A stretch of DNA of 5,627 nt from Enteractinococcus sp. (GCA_029267455.1 JAJUIX010000099.1:1-5627); one strand, 5' to 3'; shown: positions 1 through 5,627, counted from the first letter of the stretch. Translations and numbers: made by a program. Notes: a model not told the origin generated them from the letters alone.

Positions 1-479
1 CCCACATCGTGCCCGTGGAGCAGACCGTCGAATGGTTTTTGTGTGGACCCTTCGAACTCGTGCAGATGACGCGCGATAAGCTCAAGGACCGCGGCGTCGA
101 CGAAGACGCAGTCCGGTACGAGCTGTTCACTACCGGGGACCCAACCGAGCCACGAGGCCACCGCGGTCGACCGGTCGAAATCGACCCGAAGGGCGAGAAC
201 CGCACGATCGAGTTCTCGCTCGACGGTCTGTCGTCGTCGGTGGAAACCCCGGTTGCCGCGAATGAATCCGTGCTCAATGCGGCACTGCGCGTCCGGCCCG
301 ATACACCATTTGCGTGCGCCGGCGGGGTCTGCGGTACCTGTCGCGCCAAGGTCATCAGCGGTACCTTTGAAATGGACGAAAACTACGCCCTGGAATCCGA
401 TGAACTCGAAGCCGGCTACGTCCTGACCTGTCAGACGCGCCCCACCTCCGAGACCTTGACCGTCGACTACGATGCTTAG
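1..479 (+). CDS. paaE: PaaE, phenylacetyl-CoA epoxidase reductase subunit (3' part only)
   Basis: This is the C-terminal part of the reductase that passes electrons from NAD(P)H through FAD and a 2Fe-2S centre to the PaaABC(D) epoxidase, which attacks the ring of phenylacetyl-CoA. The gene is cut by the window edge, and the first whole codon is at position 3. Numbering from the GTG at 9, residues 9-18 hold the FLCGP segment typical of the end of the ferredoxin-reductase NAD-binding domain. A plant-type ferredoxin domain fills about residues 64-156. Its cluster ligands are Cys103, Cys108, Cys111 and Cys141 (C-x4-C-x2-C-x29-C), followed by the NYALE and GYVLTCQ stretches usual in PaaE. E. coli PaaE is about 356 residues, so more than half lies upstream. 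Related ferredoxin-type reductases (BenC or hydroxylase reductases) share this layout, but the paa genes directly downstream settle the assignment. The GTG at 9 is internal and not the true start. Confidence 0.93.
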   Translation, partial: HIVPVEQTVEWFLCGPFELVQMTRDKLKDRGVDEDAVRYELFTTGDPTEPRGHRGRPVEIDPKGENRTIEFSLDGLSSSVETPVAANESVLNAALRVRPDTPFACAGGVCGTCRAKVISGTFEMDENYALESDELEAGYVLTCQTRPTSETLTVDYDA

Positions 480-482
480 GAC
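478..482 (+). promoter_or_regulatory. Ribosome binding site that selects the paaG start at 487
   Basis: AGGA overlaps the paaE stop codon and lies five bases before the ATG at 487. The other in-frame ATG, at 472, sits inside the paaE coding end and has no purine-rich site before it. The site therefore favours the 487 start and suggests that paaG translation is coupled to paaE termination. Confidence 0.6.
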
Positions 483-486
483 TGAC

Positions 487-1269
487 ATGATCAACCTTGA
501 TATCCAAGACAACATTGCCGAAGTCACGCTCAACGCGCCAGAAAAGATGAACGCGTTGAACGAGACGGCGATCGAAGACCTCTCGAAAGTCTATACCGAA
601 GCGGCCGAAGCAGGCGTTCGCGCCCTGCTGCTGCGCGGGGAAGGTCGTGGCTTCAGCGCCGGACGGGACATTTCCAACGTCGATCCGGCCAAAGACGACG
701 CTTACGAGTACCTCGGAAAGCTTGTCACCCCGGTCCTGCGTCAAATGGCTCAATTCCCGGCCCCAACCTTTGCCGCCGTCCAAGGCGCATGCTTAGGCGT
801 AGGCCTCGGATTAGCCATTGCCACCGACGTCGTCTATGTCGCCGATGACGCAAAAATTGGGTCTCCGTTCGCTAATCTCGGCGCCACCTTGGATTCAGGG
901 GGTCATGCTCTGTTCACCGAGCGCCTCGGCGCACACCGCACGCTCGACCTGATCTACACGGCCGAATTGATGTCCGGGAAAGAAGCCGTCGCCCAGGGAC
1001 TCTTTTCTCGTTCACTGCCCAAAGAGGAACTGCTGGAATTTACTCGCGAAAAAGTCGCCAAAGTAGCCCAGGGTGCCACCGGGGCGTTTATGGCCTCGCG
1101 CGATCTCGTGGCACAGATTCGTGACCAGCGCATCGGCCTGTGGGAGTCGATGGAACAAGAAAACATCGCACAGGGCAAACTGTGCTCGACCGCCGATTAT
1201 GCCGAAGGATTCGCGGCCTTCCAAGAAAAACGCAAACCAGAATTCAGCGGCGAACTCATCACAAAATAA
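487..1269 (+). CDS. paaG: PaaG-type enoyl-CoA hydratase/isomerase (crotonase fold)
   Basis: This 260-residue crotonase-family protein probably isomerises ring-1,2-epoxyphenylacetyl-CoA to the oxepin and may also shift double bonds later in the pathway. The oxyanion-hole segments are visible: FSAGRD at about 56-61, and the glycine-rich turn around residues 100-106. The two catalytic glutamates of enoyl-CoA hydratases are absent. The first aligns with the Gly of LGLAI (about 108), and the second with the Phe of SPFAN (128). Asp136 in the LDSGG segment is kept, as in PaaG isomerases, where this aspartate is the catalytic acid. The C-terminal pattern, SADYxEG-like then KRKPEFSG, is typical of the family. 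Length matches E. coli PaaG (about 262). Start 487 is preferred because of its AGGA site; a start at 472 would overlap paaE and add five residues. It begins seven bases after paaE, clearly in the same operon. A less likely reading is PaaF or another crotonase, which the missing glutamates argue against. Confidence 0.85.
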   Translation: MINLDIQDNIAEVTLNAPEKMNALNETAIEDLSKVYTEAAEAGVRALLLRGEGRGFSAGRDISNVDPAKDDAYEYLGKLVTPVLRQMAQFPAPTFAAVQGACLGVGLGLAIATDVVYVADDAKIGSPFANLGATLDSGGHALFTERLGAHRTLDLIYTAELMSGKEAVAQGLFSRSLPKEELLEFTREKVAKVAQGATGAFMASRDLVAQIRDQRIGLWESMEQENIAQGKLCSTADYAEGFAAFQEKRKPEFSGELITK

Positions 1270-1298
1270 GCGTGGGGATGATCGCTTCCAACACCCCA

Positions 1299-1349
1299 TC
1301 AACCCAAGCTGGCTGTTGTCTCACGAACGACAGCCAGCTTGTGGGTTGA
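1299..1349 (+). terminator. Strong stem-loop between paaG and paaJ (attenuator, terminator or mRNA-processing hairpin)
   Basis: Bases 1299-1316 pair with 1330-1349. The core is an 11-bp perfect helix (AAGCTGGCTGT), then a two-base bulge at 1341-1342 and a further 7 bp. Three more pairs, one of them T·G, can form inside the loop (1317-1319 with 1327-1329), leaving a 7-base loop. No T-run follows; the sequence continues AGAACACAACG. It could act as a terminator without a U-tract, a partial terminator that lowers paaJ and paaH expression, or a stabilising or processing structure at the 3' end of a paaEG message. The sequence alone does not decide between these. Confidence 0.6.
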
Positions 1350-1384
1350 GAACACAACGTACCAACAGCATTTCGCACCATATT

Positions 1385-1391
1385 AAAGGAG
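1385..1391 (+). promoter_or_regulatory. Ribosome binding site for paaJ (GTG start)
   Basis: AAAGGAG lies four bases before the GTG at 1396. It supports this non-ATG start, and the product then opens with the usual thiolase N-terminus (EAFLVSGKRTPVGR). Confidence 0.75.
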
Positions 1392-1395
1392 CCTC

Positions 1396-2613
1396 GTGGT
1401 AGCAGAAGCATTTTTAGTCTCGGGGAAACGCACCCCGGTGGGTCGACACAGCGGAGCACTCAGCTCAGTGCGCCCCGATGATCTAGCGGCCCTGACCATC
1501 AAAGCAGTCTTGGATGACACCGGGATTGACCCCGCAGACGTCGACGAAGTGTTGTTGGGGAACGCCAACGGTGCCGGTGAAGAGAACCGCAACGTCGCCC
1601 GCATGGCCTGGTTGTTGGCCGGCGGGGACCAGTCCGTTCCGGCCATGACCGTCAACCGCCTGTGTGCCTCGGGCATGTCCGCTATTGAAACCGCCGCTCG
1701 GATGGTGGCCACCGGTGACGCCGATATCGTGATCGCCGGCGGTGTCGAGTCGATGTCGCGTGCCCCGTGGGTCCTAGAAAAACCAACTCGCGCGTTCGGA
1801 CAGCCGGGCCAGATGTTCGACTCGGCGCTGGGCTGGCGATTTGTTAACCCGCGCTTTGAGTACGGGGATCTGTCGCGTGACGGCAAGATGACCTACTCGA
1901 TGACCGAGACCGCTCAAGAAGTCGCCAACGTCGACGGCATTACCCGCGAAGAGGCGGATGAATTTGCGGTGGGCTCCCAGGCAAAAGCCGTCGCAGCGCA
2001 AGAAGCCGGCTGCTTCAACAACGAAATCGTGCCCGTAGAAGTCAAAGACCGCAAAGGCAACGTGACCGTGGTGGATCAGGACGAAGGTCCACGCCCCGGC
2101 ACCACAACCGAAACCCTGGCGAAGCTCCGTCCGGTCACCAAACTCGGCGACGTCGTCACCGCGGGCAACTCCTCGAGCCTCAACGACGGCGCATCCGCCA
2201 TTCTCGTCGCCTCGCAGGCCGCGATCGATAAATACGGTCTAACCCCGCGTGCCCGGGTGGTTGCTGGCGGCTCGGCAGGTCTCGCCCCCGAAGTCATGGG
2301 CCTCGGTCCGGTCCCGGCGTCCGAAAAAGTGCTGGCTAAAGCCGGCTGGAGCGTCGATGACCTGGATGCCGTCGAACTCAACGAGGCCTTTGCAACCCAG
2401 TCACTTGCCTCAATCCGTCGTCTCGGTCTGAACCCCGACATCGTCAACACCTGGGGCGGGGCCATCGCGTTAGGCCACCCGCTCGGTTCATCGGGCTCAC
2501 GCATCGTCATCACCCTGCTGTCCCGTATGGAAGCCAATCAGCAGAACCGCGGTCTTGCCACCATGTGCATTGGTGTGGGTCAAGGCGCTGCAATGCTGGT
2601 CGAACGCGTCTAA
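1396..2613 (+). CDS. paaJ: PaaJ, 3-oxoadipyl-CoA / 3-oxo-5,6-dehydrosuberyl-CoA thiolase
   Basis: This 405-residue degradative thiolase carries out the CoA-dependent cleavages of the phenylacetate pathway, releasing acetyl-CoA and finally succinyl-CoA. The nucleophile is Cys90 in VNRLCASG. The other active-site elements are Asn329 in the NEAFA motif, His361 in GHPLGSSG and the acid/base Cys391 in CIGVGQG. All four are intact and in the expected order. The N-terminal GKRTPVGR and the NRNVARMA segment (about 65-71) resemble PaaJ and PcaF, and the length is close to E. coli PaaJ (about 401). By sequence it could equally be PcaF of the beta-ketoadipate pathway or an acetyl-CoA acetyltransferase. 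The setting between paaG and paaH favours PaaJ. It starts with GTG behind AAAGGAG, 126 bases after paaG, across the stem-loop at 1299-1349. This is the most GC-rich gene of the cluster in the lines counted by hand. Confidence 0.88.
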   Translation: MVAEAFLVSGKRTPVGRHSGALSSVRPDDLAALTIKAVLDDTGIDPADVDEVLLGNANGAGEENRNVARMAWLLAGGDQSVPAMTVNRLCASGMSAIETAARMVATGDADIVIAGGVESMSRAPWVLEKPTRAFGQPGQMFDSALGWRFVNPRFEYGDLSRDGKMTYSMTETAQEVANVDGITREEADEFAVGSQAKAVAAQEAGCFNNEIVPVEVKDRKGNVTVVDQDEGPRPGTTTETLAKLRPVTKLGDVVTAGNSSSLNDGASAILVASQAAIDKYGLTPRARVVAGGSAGLAPEVMGLGPVPASEKVLAKAGWSVDDLDAVELNEAFATQSLASIRRLGLNPDIVNTWGGAIALGHPLGSSGSRIVITLLSRMEANQQNRGLATMCIGVGQGAAMLVERV

Positions 2614-2626
2614 CACACAACCACAC

Positions 2627-2635
2627 GAAGAGGAG
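2627..2635 (+). promoter_or_regulatory. Ribosome binding site that selects the paaH start at 2640
   Basis: GAAGAGGAG ends four bases before the ATG at 2640. This frame is open further upstream, to an ATG at 2565 inside paaJ. That extension would be a shadow of the paaJ C-terminus with no site of its own. The Rossmann strand begins naturally after 2640. Confidence 0.8.
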
Positions 2636-2639
2636 CATC

Positions 2640-3500
2640 ATGGCAGACAATCTTCCATCCATCGTTGGCGTTCTAGGTGGGGGCCGTATGGGCGCCGGTA
2701 TCGCTCACGCGTTCTTAACCTCGGGCAGTGAGGTGGTGGTCGTGGAACGCGATGAGGAGTCCGCTGAGGCAGCCCGCGAGCGAGTGTTGCGCGACGTCTC
2801 CGGCTCGGTGGAACGCGGCAAAGTCGATGGCACCGTTGCAGACTACGAAGCCAACCTGACCGTGACGACTGAACACAGCGCATTTGCTGGTGCCGGTTTG
2901 GTGATTGAAGCAGTGCCAGAGGACTTCGACCTGAAAGTGTCCTCGCTGCAGGCCGTCGAACAGCATCTGGCTGAAGATGCCTACTTGGCGACGAACACCT
3001 CGTCGATGTCGGTAGACGACCTGGCCGAGAAATTGCAACGACCACAGAACTTCTGCGGGCTGCACTTCTTTAACCCTGTCCCAGCCTCCAAGCTGGTCGA
3101 AGTCGTCATCGGCAAACAGACGTCTCAGGAGCTTAAGAACCGCACTTCTGCGTGGGTCGAAGGGATCGGTAAAACTGCGGTGACCGTCAACGATGCCCCC
3201 GGATTTGCTTCCTCCCGGCTCGGAGTGGCGCTGGGACTTGAAGCCATCCGGATGGTCGAAGAAGGTGTCGCCTCAGCCCAAGACATCGATAACGCCATGG
3301 TCCTGGGCTACAAATACCCCATCGGGCCGCTGGCACTGACCGATATCGTCGGTCTCGATGTGCGACTAGGCATTGCCGAATACCTCGAAGAAAAGCTCGG
3401 TCCACGGTTCGCTCCGCCGCAACTGATGCGAGACATGGTTGCACGTGGCGAACTGGGTCGAAAAACCGGTAAAGGTTTCTACACCTATACCGACGAGTAA
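2640..3500 (+). CDS. paaH: PaaH, 3-hydroxyadipyl-CoA / 3-hydroxyacyl-CoA dehydrogenase
   Basis: This 286-residue NAD-dependent dehydrogenase oxidises 3-hydroxyadipyl-CoA to 3-oxoadipyl-CoA, the substrate of the thiolase encoded just upstream. The N-terminal Rossmann domain has G13-x-G15-x-x-G18 (LGGGRMGAG). Glu36 at the end of the second strand points to NAD rather than NADP. The TNTSS segment lies at 118-122. The catalytic pair His142 (LHFFNPVP) and Glu154 (KLVEVV) is present. The C-terminal helical domain begins near the NDAPGF segment (184-189) and ends with the family hallmark GRKTGKGFYTY. At position 192 there is Ser (FASSRLG) where many relatives carry Asn (FxxNR). It is the single-unit form of about 285 residues, unlike E. 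coli PaaH of about 475, which has a longer C-terminal part. The gap to paaJ is 26 bases, so the two are co-transcribed. A general 3-hydroxybutyryl-CoA dehydrogenase cannot be excluded by sequence alone. Confidence 0.87.
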   Translation: MADNLPSIVGVLGGGRMGAGIAHAFLTSGSEVVVVERDEESAEAARERVLRDVSGSVERGKVDGTVADYEANLTVTTEHSAFAGAGLVIEAVPEDFDLKVSSLQAVEQHLAEDAYLATNTSSMSVDDLAEKLQRPQNFCGLHFFNPVPASKLVEVVIGKQTSQELKNRTSAWVEGIGKTAVTVNDAPGFASSRLGVALGLEAIRMVEEGVASAQDIDNAMVLGYKYPIGPLALTDIVGLDVRLGIAEYLEEKLGPRFAPPQLMRDMVARGELGRKTGKGFYTYTDE

Positions 3501-3517
3501 TCACCTCAATTGCAACA

Positions 3518-3548
3518 GGGGCACGGGCCACTCGATGGTCCGTGCCCC
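3518..3548 (+). terminator. Probable terminator of the paa operon
   Basis: Bases 3518-3530 pair with 3536-3548, giving a 13-bp stem (GGGGCACGGGCCA with TGGTCCGTGCCCC, one G·T pair) and a 5-base loop. It lies 18 bases after the paaH stop and before a new gene with its own candidate promoter. No T-run follows, as is common for terminators of GC-rich Gram-positives. Because the stem is nearly symmetric it could act on both strands. Confidence 0.75.
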
Positions 3549-3558
3549 GAAGTTCGAC

Positions 3559-3591
3559 TACAAACGTTGAGTCTGCCCGTGAGGGTTTGTA
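3559..3591 (+). repeat. 7-bp inverted repeat framing the candidate matB promoter (possible operator)
   Basis: TACAAAC at 3559-3565 is the exact reverse complement of GTTTGTA at 3585-3591, with 19 bases between. The left arm ends one base before the candidate -35, and the right arm overlaps the first bases of the candidate -10. Equivalent arm positions are 26 bp apart, about 2.5 helical turns. The placement suggests a repressor site, but a 7-bp match at this spacing can also arise by chance, and no regulator gene is in the window. Confidence 0.35.
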
Positions 3592-3595
3592 CGCT
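3567..3595 (+). promoter_or_regulatory. Candidate promoter for the malonyl-CoA synthetase gene
   Basis: TTGAGT (3567-3572) is followed after exactly 17 bases by TACGCT (3590-3595), which fits the TAnnnT pattern of actinobacterial -10 boxes. It lies just downstream of the paa terminator and would give a leader of about 30 bases before the TTG start at 3634. No transcript evidence is available. Confidence 0.45.
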
Positions 3596-3633
3596 ACCAT
3601 TCAGCACCTCTCATAAAACGGACGGAATCAGCC

Positions 3634-5147
3634 TTGGTACAACAACCCTTTGGCAGCATTTACTCGGCTTTCCTCGCGAGCGTCGAACGGCATCCCCACA
3701 AGCCGGCGTTTGAACTTGGTGATGGAGCGACCGTCACCTACGCTGATCTACTCGTTGACGCTCAACGCATCGCTCACCTGCTGACCCAGGCCGGGGTGAC
3801 CTCCGGAGATCGGGTTGCCTGCCATGTCAAAAAATCCGTCCGAGCCGTCGCAGCGTATATAGCGGTACTCCAAATCGGTGGGATCTACCTACCGCTCAAT
3901 CCCGCCTATACCGGTACTGAACTCCAATACTTTCTCGACGACGCCGAGCCTGTCGCCGTCGTGGTCGACCCCGTCGATGCCGCCGCGGTGCGCGACATGA
4001 CACCCGACGCGGCGATATTCACCCTAGACGCCCAAGGGATGGGAACGCTGGCCGCCTCGGAAACCAAACGGATCGAGGCGGCAGCCGTGACGGACGACGA
4101 TCCGGCCGCGATCCTGTATACGTCGGGCACCACGGGTCGTTCCAAGGGTGCGGTCCTAACTCATGGCAACCTTGCCAGCAATTGCCAGGCTTTACTTGAG
4201 GCTTGGGAGTACACAGACCAGGACCGACTGATCCATGCGCTGCCGATCTTCCATATTCACGGACTATTTGTAGCGATCAATATGAGTCTCGCGGCCGGGG
4301 CGACCATGCTGTGGATGGAGGGATTTGACGTCGACGGTATTGTCGATCGTTTCGACACCGCGACCGTCCTGATGGGTGTGCCCACCTTCTACACGCGCCT
4401 GCTGGCCTCTGATCGTCTGAACCGAGAGGCGGTCTCCAATATGCGGTTATTTATCTCGGGTTCGGCGCCCCTACGCACCGCAGATTTCAAAGCGTTCGAG
4501 GAGCGCACCGGGCATCAGATCCTCGAGCGCTACGGAATGACCGAAACCGGGATGAATACGACCAACCCGTATCGAGGGGAGCGACGCCCAGGCAGCGTTG
4601 GGCAGGCTCTACCGGGTGTTGAAGTCCTCGTGGTCGACCCGAAAACCGCCGAGCCGTTACCCGCTGGACAGATCGGCTCGATCGAGGTGCGCGGACCGAA
4701 TGTGTTTGACCGATACTGGCGTAACCCAGACAAGACCCGGGAAGAACAACGCGACAACGGCTTCTTCATTACCGGCGATCAGGGCTACTATGATGCTGAC
4801 GGATACCTCCACATCTCAGGTCGATCCAAGGACATGATTATCTCGGGCGGGTACAACGTGTATCCCAAAGAGGTTGAGCAGCTCCTGGACGAGCACCCGC
4901 AAGTGCTGGAATCCGCCGTTATTGGTGTGCCACATGCTGACCTAGGGAAAGCGTTGTCGCCGTGCTCGTCACAACCAATGGCACAGCACCGGAGGATACC
5001 GAATTGACGGAACTGCTGGCGAATCAGCTAGCACGGTATAAGCAGCCGCGAGCGTACCGGGTGGTCGAGCAGTTACCGCGCAATGTGATGGGCAAAGTGC
5101 AAAAGGCCCAACTGCGCGAACAGTTTGCGGATATTTTCGCTTTTTAA
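3634..5147 (+). pseudogene. matB: Malonyl-CoA synthetase-like AMP-forming ligase, interrupted by a frameshift
   Basis: The intact family joins malonate (or methylmalonate) to CoA through an acyl-adenylate. The first frame opens at TTG 3634, the only plausible start, with a weak GGA site at 3624-3626, and stops at 5007 after 457 residues. Reading then fits a second frame from 4953 to the stop at 5145-5147. The joint ...DLGKA|VVAVLV... restores the family sequence and gives 504 residues, the usual MatB length. Motifs: nucleotide loop YTSGTTGRSKGA at 162-173; YGMTETGMNTTNPY from 300, which is MatB/ACSF3-like; TGD at 380-382; GRSKD hinge at 396-400; and, in the second frame only, PRNVMGK with the catalytic lysine (restored residue 488). 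The segment LPIFHIHGLF also matches MatB. One missing base near 4953 explains the break. It is either a real inactivating mutation or a sequencing error. No canonical slippery heptamer is in phase, so programmed shifting is unlikely. No malonate decarboxylase or transporter gene lies beside it. Confidence 0.82.
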
Positions 5148-5150
5148 AAA

Positions 5151-5186
5151 ACCGAAGGATGGTATGAGACAGAAGCTCCTTCCGGT
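5151..5186 (-). terminator. Hairpin with a T-run on the minus strand, just after matB
   Basis: ACCGAAGGA (5151-5159) pairs with TCCTTCCGGT (5177-5186), with one C bulged and a 17-base loop. On the minus strand the stem is followed directly by six T (A-run at 5146-5151 on +), the form of a factor-independent terminator for leftward transcription. On the + strand there is no T-run after it, though its place three bases after the matB stop suggests it may also end that message. No minus-strand gene in the window would use it. Confidence 0.5.
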
Positions 5187-5382
5187 CTGTCGGGCATACG
5201 TTGACGCGGTTTCGTCTGTTGAGTTAAAAGCTTTGTGGTACAACTGTCGGCCTCAAGGGTCAAGCAATGCTACTTTTTTGACAGCTCCAGGTGGGGAGGA
5301 CAGCCCGGCAGCATACCGATAGGCGGCCGCGAAGCTATTACGACCGTTGTGGCTAAGAGTCCATGGCCGTAGGGTTTGAGTT

Positions 5383-5387
5383 GGAGG
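5383..5387 (+). promoter_or_regulatory. Ribosome binding site for the dehydrogenase at 5396
   Basis: GGAGG, within TTGGAGG, ends eight bases before the ATG at 5396. This is a near-ideal site and fixes the start of the last gene. Confidence 0.8.
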
Positions 5388-5395
5388 TTCTAGAT

Positions 5396-5627
5396 ATGTC
5401 AATAGATAGAGTTGCCGTCATTACCGGTTCAGCGCAAGGTTTAGGCAAGGGGATTGCACAGAAATTAGGAGAACAGGGATACAAAGTCGTACTCAGTGAC
5501 CTGAACGAGGAAGTGTTAAATGAAACCTTCGAAGAATTTAAGGGCAAAGATTTTGAGGTGACCTCACTCGTCGCAGATGTCACGAAACAGGAAGACCATG
5601 ACTCCCTAATACAACATGCAGTTGAGA
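5396..5627 (+). CDS. Short-chain dehydrogenase/reductase, acetoin/diacetyl reductase-like (5' part only)
   Basis: The first 77 codons of a classical short-chain dehydrogenase are present; the gene runs off the window. The cofactor loop T10-G11-x3-G15-x-G17 (TGSAQGLG) follows the first strand, VAVIT. Asp35 at the end of the second strand (VVLSD) favours NAD over NADP. Asp61-Val62 (VADVT) is the usual adenine-contact pair. The N-terminus resembles acetoin/diacetyl (2,3-butanediol) reductases, but the catalytic Ser-Tyr-Lys lies beyond the edge, so the substrate cannot be assigned. The start is set by TTGGAGG at 5381-5387. By hand count the visible part is about 44 % GC, below most lines counted in the genes to the left, and it uses more AT-ending codons. 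That may mean recent acquisition or simply a differently composed gene. It is separated from matB by about 250 bases and is probably transcribed on its own. Confidence 0.85.
   Translation, partial: MSIDRVAVITGSAQGLGKGIAQKLGEQGYKVVLSDLNEEVLNETFEEFKGKDFEVTSLVADVTKQEDHDSLIQHAVE

Larger units (their letters stand above)
5148..5395. other. Intergenic stretch without a convincing gene
   Basis: Apart from the hairpin at 5151-5186, little can be supported here. A short frame from the ATG at 5164 to 5322 (52 residues, AAGGA four bases before it) has no recognisable domain, and its composition does not look coding. An extended -10-like TGGTACAAC (5236-5244) could serve the dehydrogenase downstream but has no good -35. 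A perfect TTGACA (5278-5283) lacks a matching -10 at 16-19 bases. Confidence 0.5.

Noticed and set aside
1273..1298. TGGGG/CCCCA short inverted repeat just after paaG.
   Set aside because: Five pairs with a long loop is weak and expected by chance next to the much stronger hairpin at 1299-1349.
1346..1374. TTGAGA at 1346-1351 as the -35 of a paaJ promoter.
   Set aside because: The -35 lies in the hairpin stem, and the bases at the right distance (CATTTC or GCATTT) do not resemble a -10. The TATTAA at 1381-1386 is too far away and overlaps the ribosome binding site.
1383..1886. Long minus-strand open frame (167 codons) across the start of paaJ.
   Set aside because: It is antisense to a clear thiolase, has no family resemblance, and is the usual by-product of GC-rich codon use. 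The same applies to the other long antisense frames over paaE, paaJ, paaH and matB.
2565..2639. Upstream extension of the paaH frame to an ATG inside paaJ.
   Set aside because: The extra 25 residues mirror the paaJ end and lack homology to the family, while the ATG at 2640 has a strong ribosome binding site.
4945..4955. GGGAAAG run at the matB frame break as a programmed frameshift site.
   Set aside because: The reading phase is GGG AAA GCG, not the X XXY YYZ phase needed for tandem slippage, and no downstream structure was evident. A one-base deletion is simpler.
5278..5283. Perfect TTGACA hexamer upstream of the dehydrogenase gene.
   Set aside because: No acceptable -10 lies 16-19 bases downstream (the bases there are CAGCCC-like), so it is not supported as a promoter.
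5164..5322. Small + strand frame of 52 codons with AAGGA just before its ATG.
   Set aside because: It shows no recognisable domain, hydrophobic segment or coding-like composition, and the purine site overlaps the hairpin at 5151-5186. Conservation in relatives would be needed to call it a gene.

Overview
The window reads as an actinobacterial chromosome segment. The coding regions range from roughly 50 to 70 % GC in lines counted by hand, GTG and TTG starts occur beside strong AGGAG-type ribosome binding sites, and both strong hairpins in the paa part lack U-tracts. These traits fit a moderate-GC member of the Micrococcales, but that placement is an inference. All convincing genes lie on the + strand.

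Positions 1-3500 hold the distal part of a phenylacetate (paa) catabolic operon. It starts inside paaE, the reductase of the phenylacetyl-CoA epoxidase. Next come paaG (ring-epoxide/oxepin isomerase of the crotonase fold), paaJ (thiolase) and paaH (3-hydroxyacyl-CoA dehydrogenase). PaaE feeds electrons to the epoxidase, PaaG isomerises the epoxide, and PaaH and PaaJ carry out the beta-oxidation-like steps that yield acetyl-CoA and succinyl-CoA. The epoxidase subunits PaaABCD, the ring-opening PaaZ, the ligase PaaK and a separate PaaF hydratase are not visible and may lie upstream or elsewhere. A strong hairpin separates paaG from paaJ. Another lies just after paaH and probably ends the operon.

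Positions 3501-5147 form a separate unit: an intergenic region with a candidate promoter framed by a 7-bp inverted repeat, then a gene very like malonyl-CoA synthetase (matB/ACSF3 family). Its reading frame is broken by an apparent one-base deletion near 4953. Joining the two frames gives a 504-residue protein with every adenylation motif. As written, the first frame stops at 5007 and lacks the catalytic lysine.

Positions 5148-5395 show no convincing gene. They contain a hairpin whose T-run is on the minus strand. From 5396 to the end is the N-terminal part of a short-chain dehydrogenase/reductase resembling acetoin/diacetyl reductases. By hand count it is about 44 % GC, lower than the genes to its left, so the 5148-5395 stretch may be a junction between regions of different origin.

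I see no CRISPR array, tRNA, rRNA, insertion sequence or clear new system. The most notable points are the matB frameshift, the paaG-paaJ hairpin, the inverted repeat over the matB promoter, and the orphan minus-strand terminator at the composition change.
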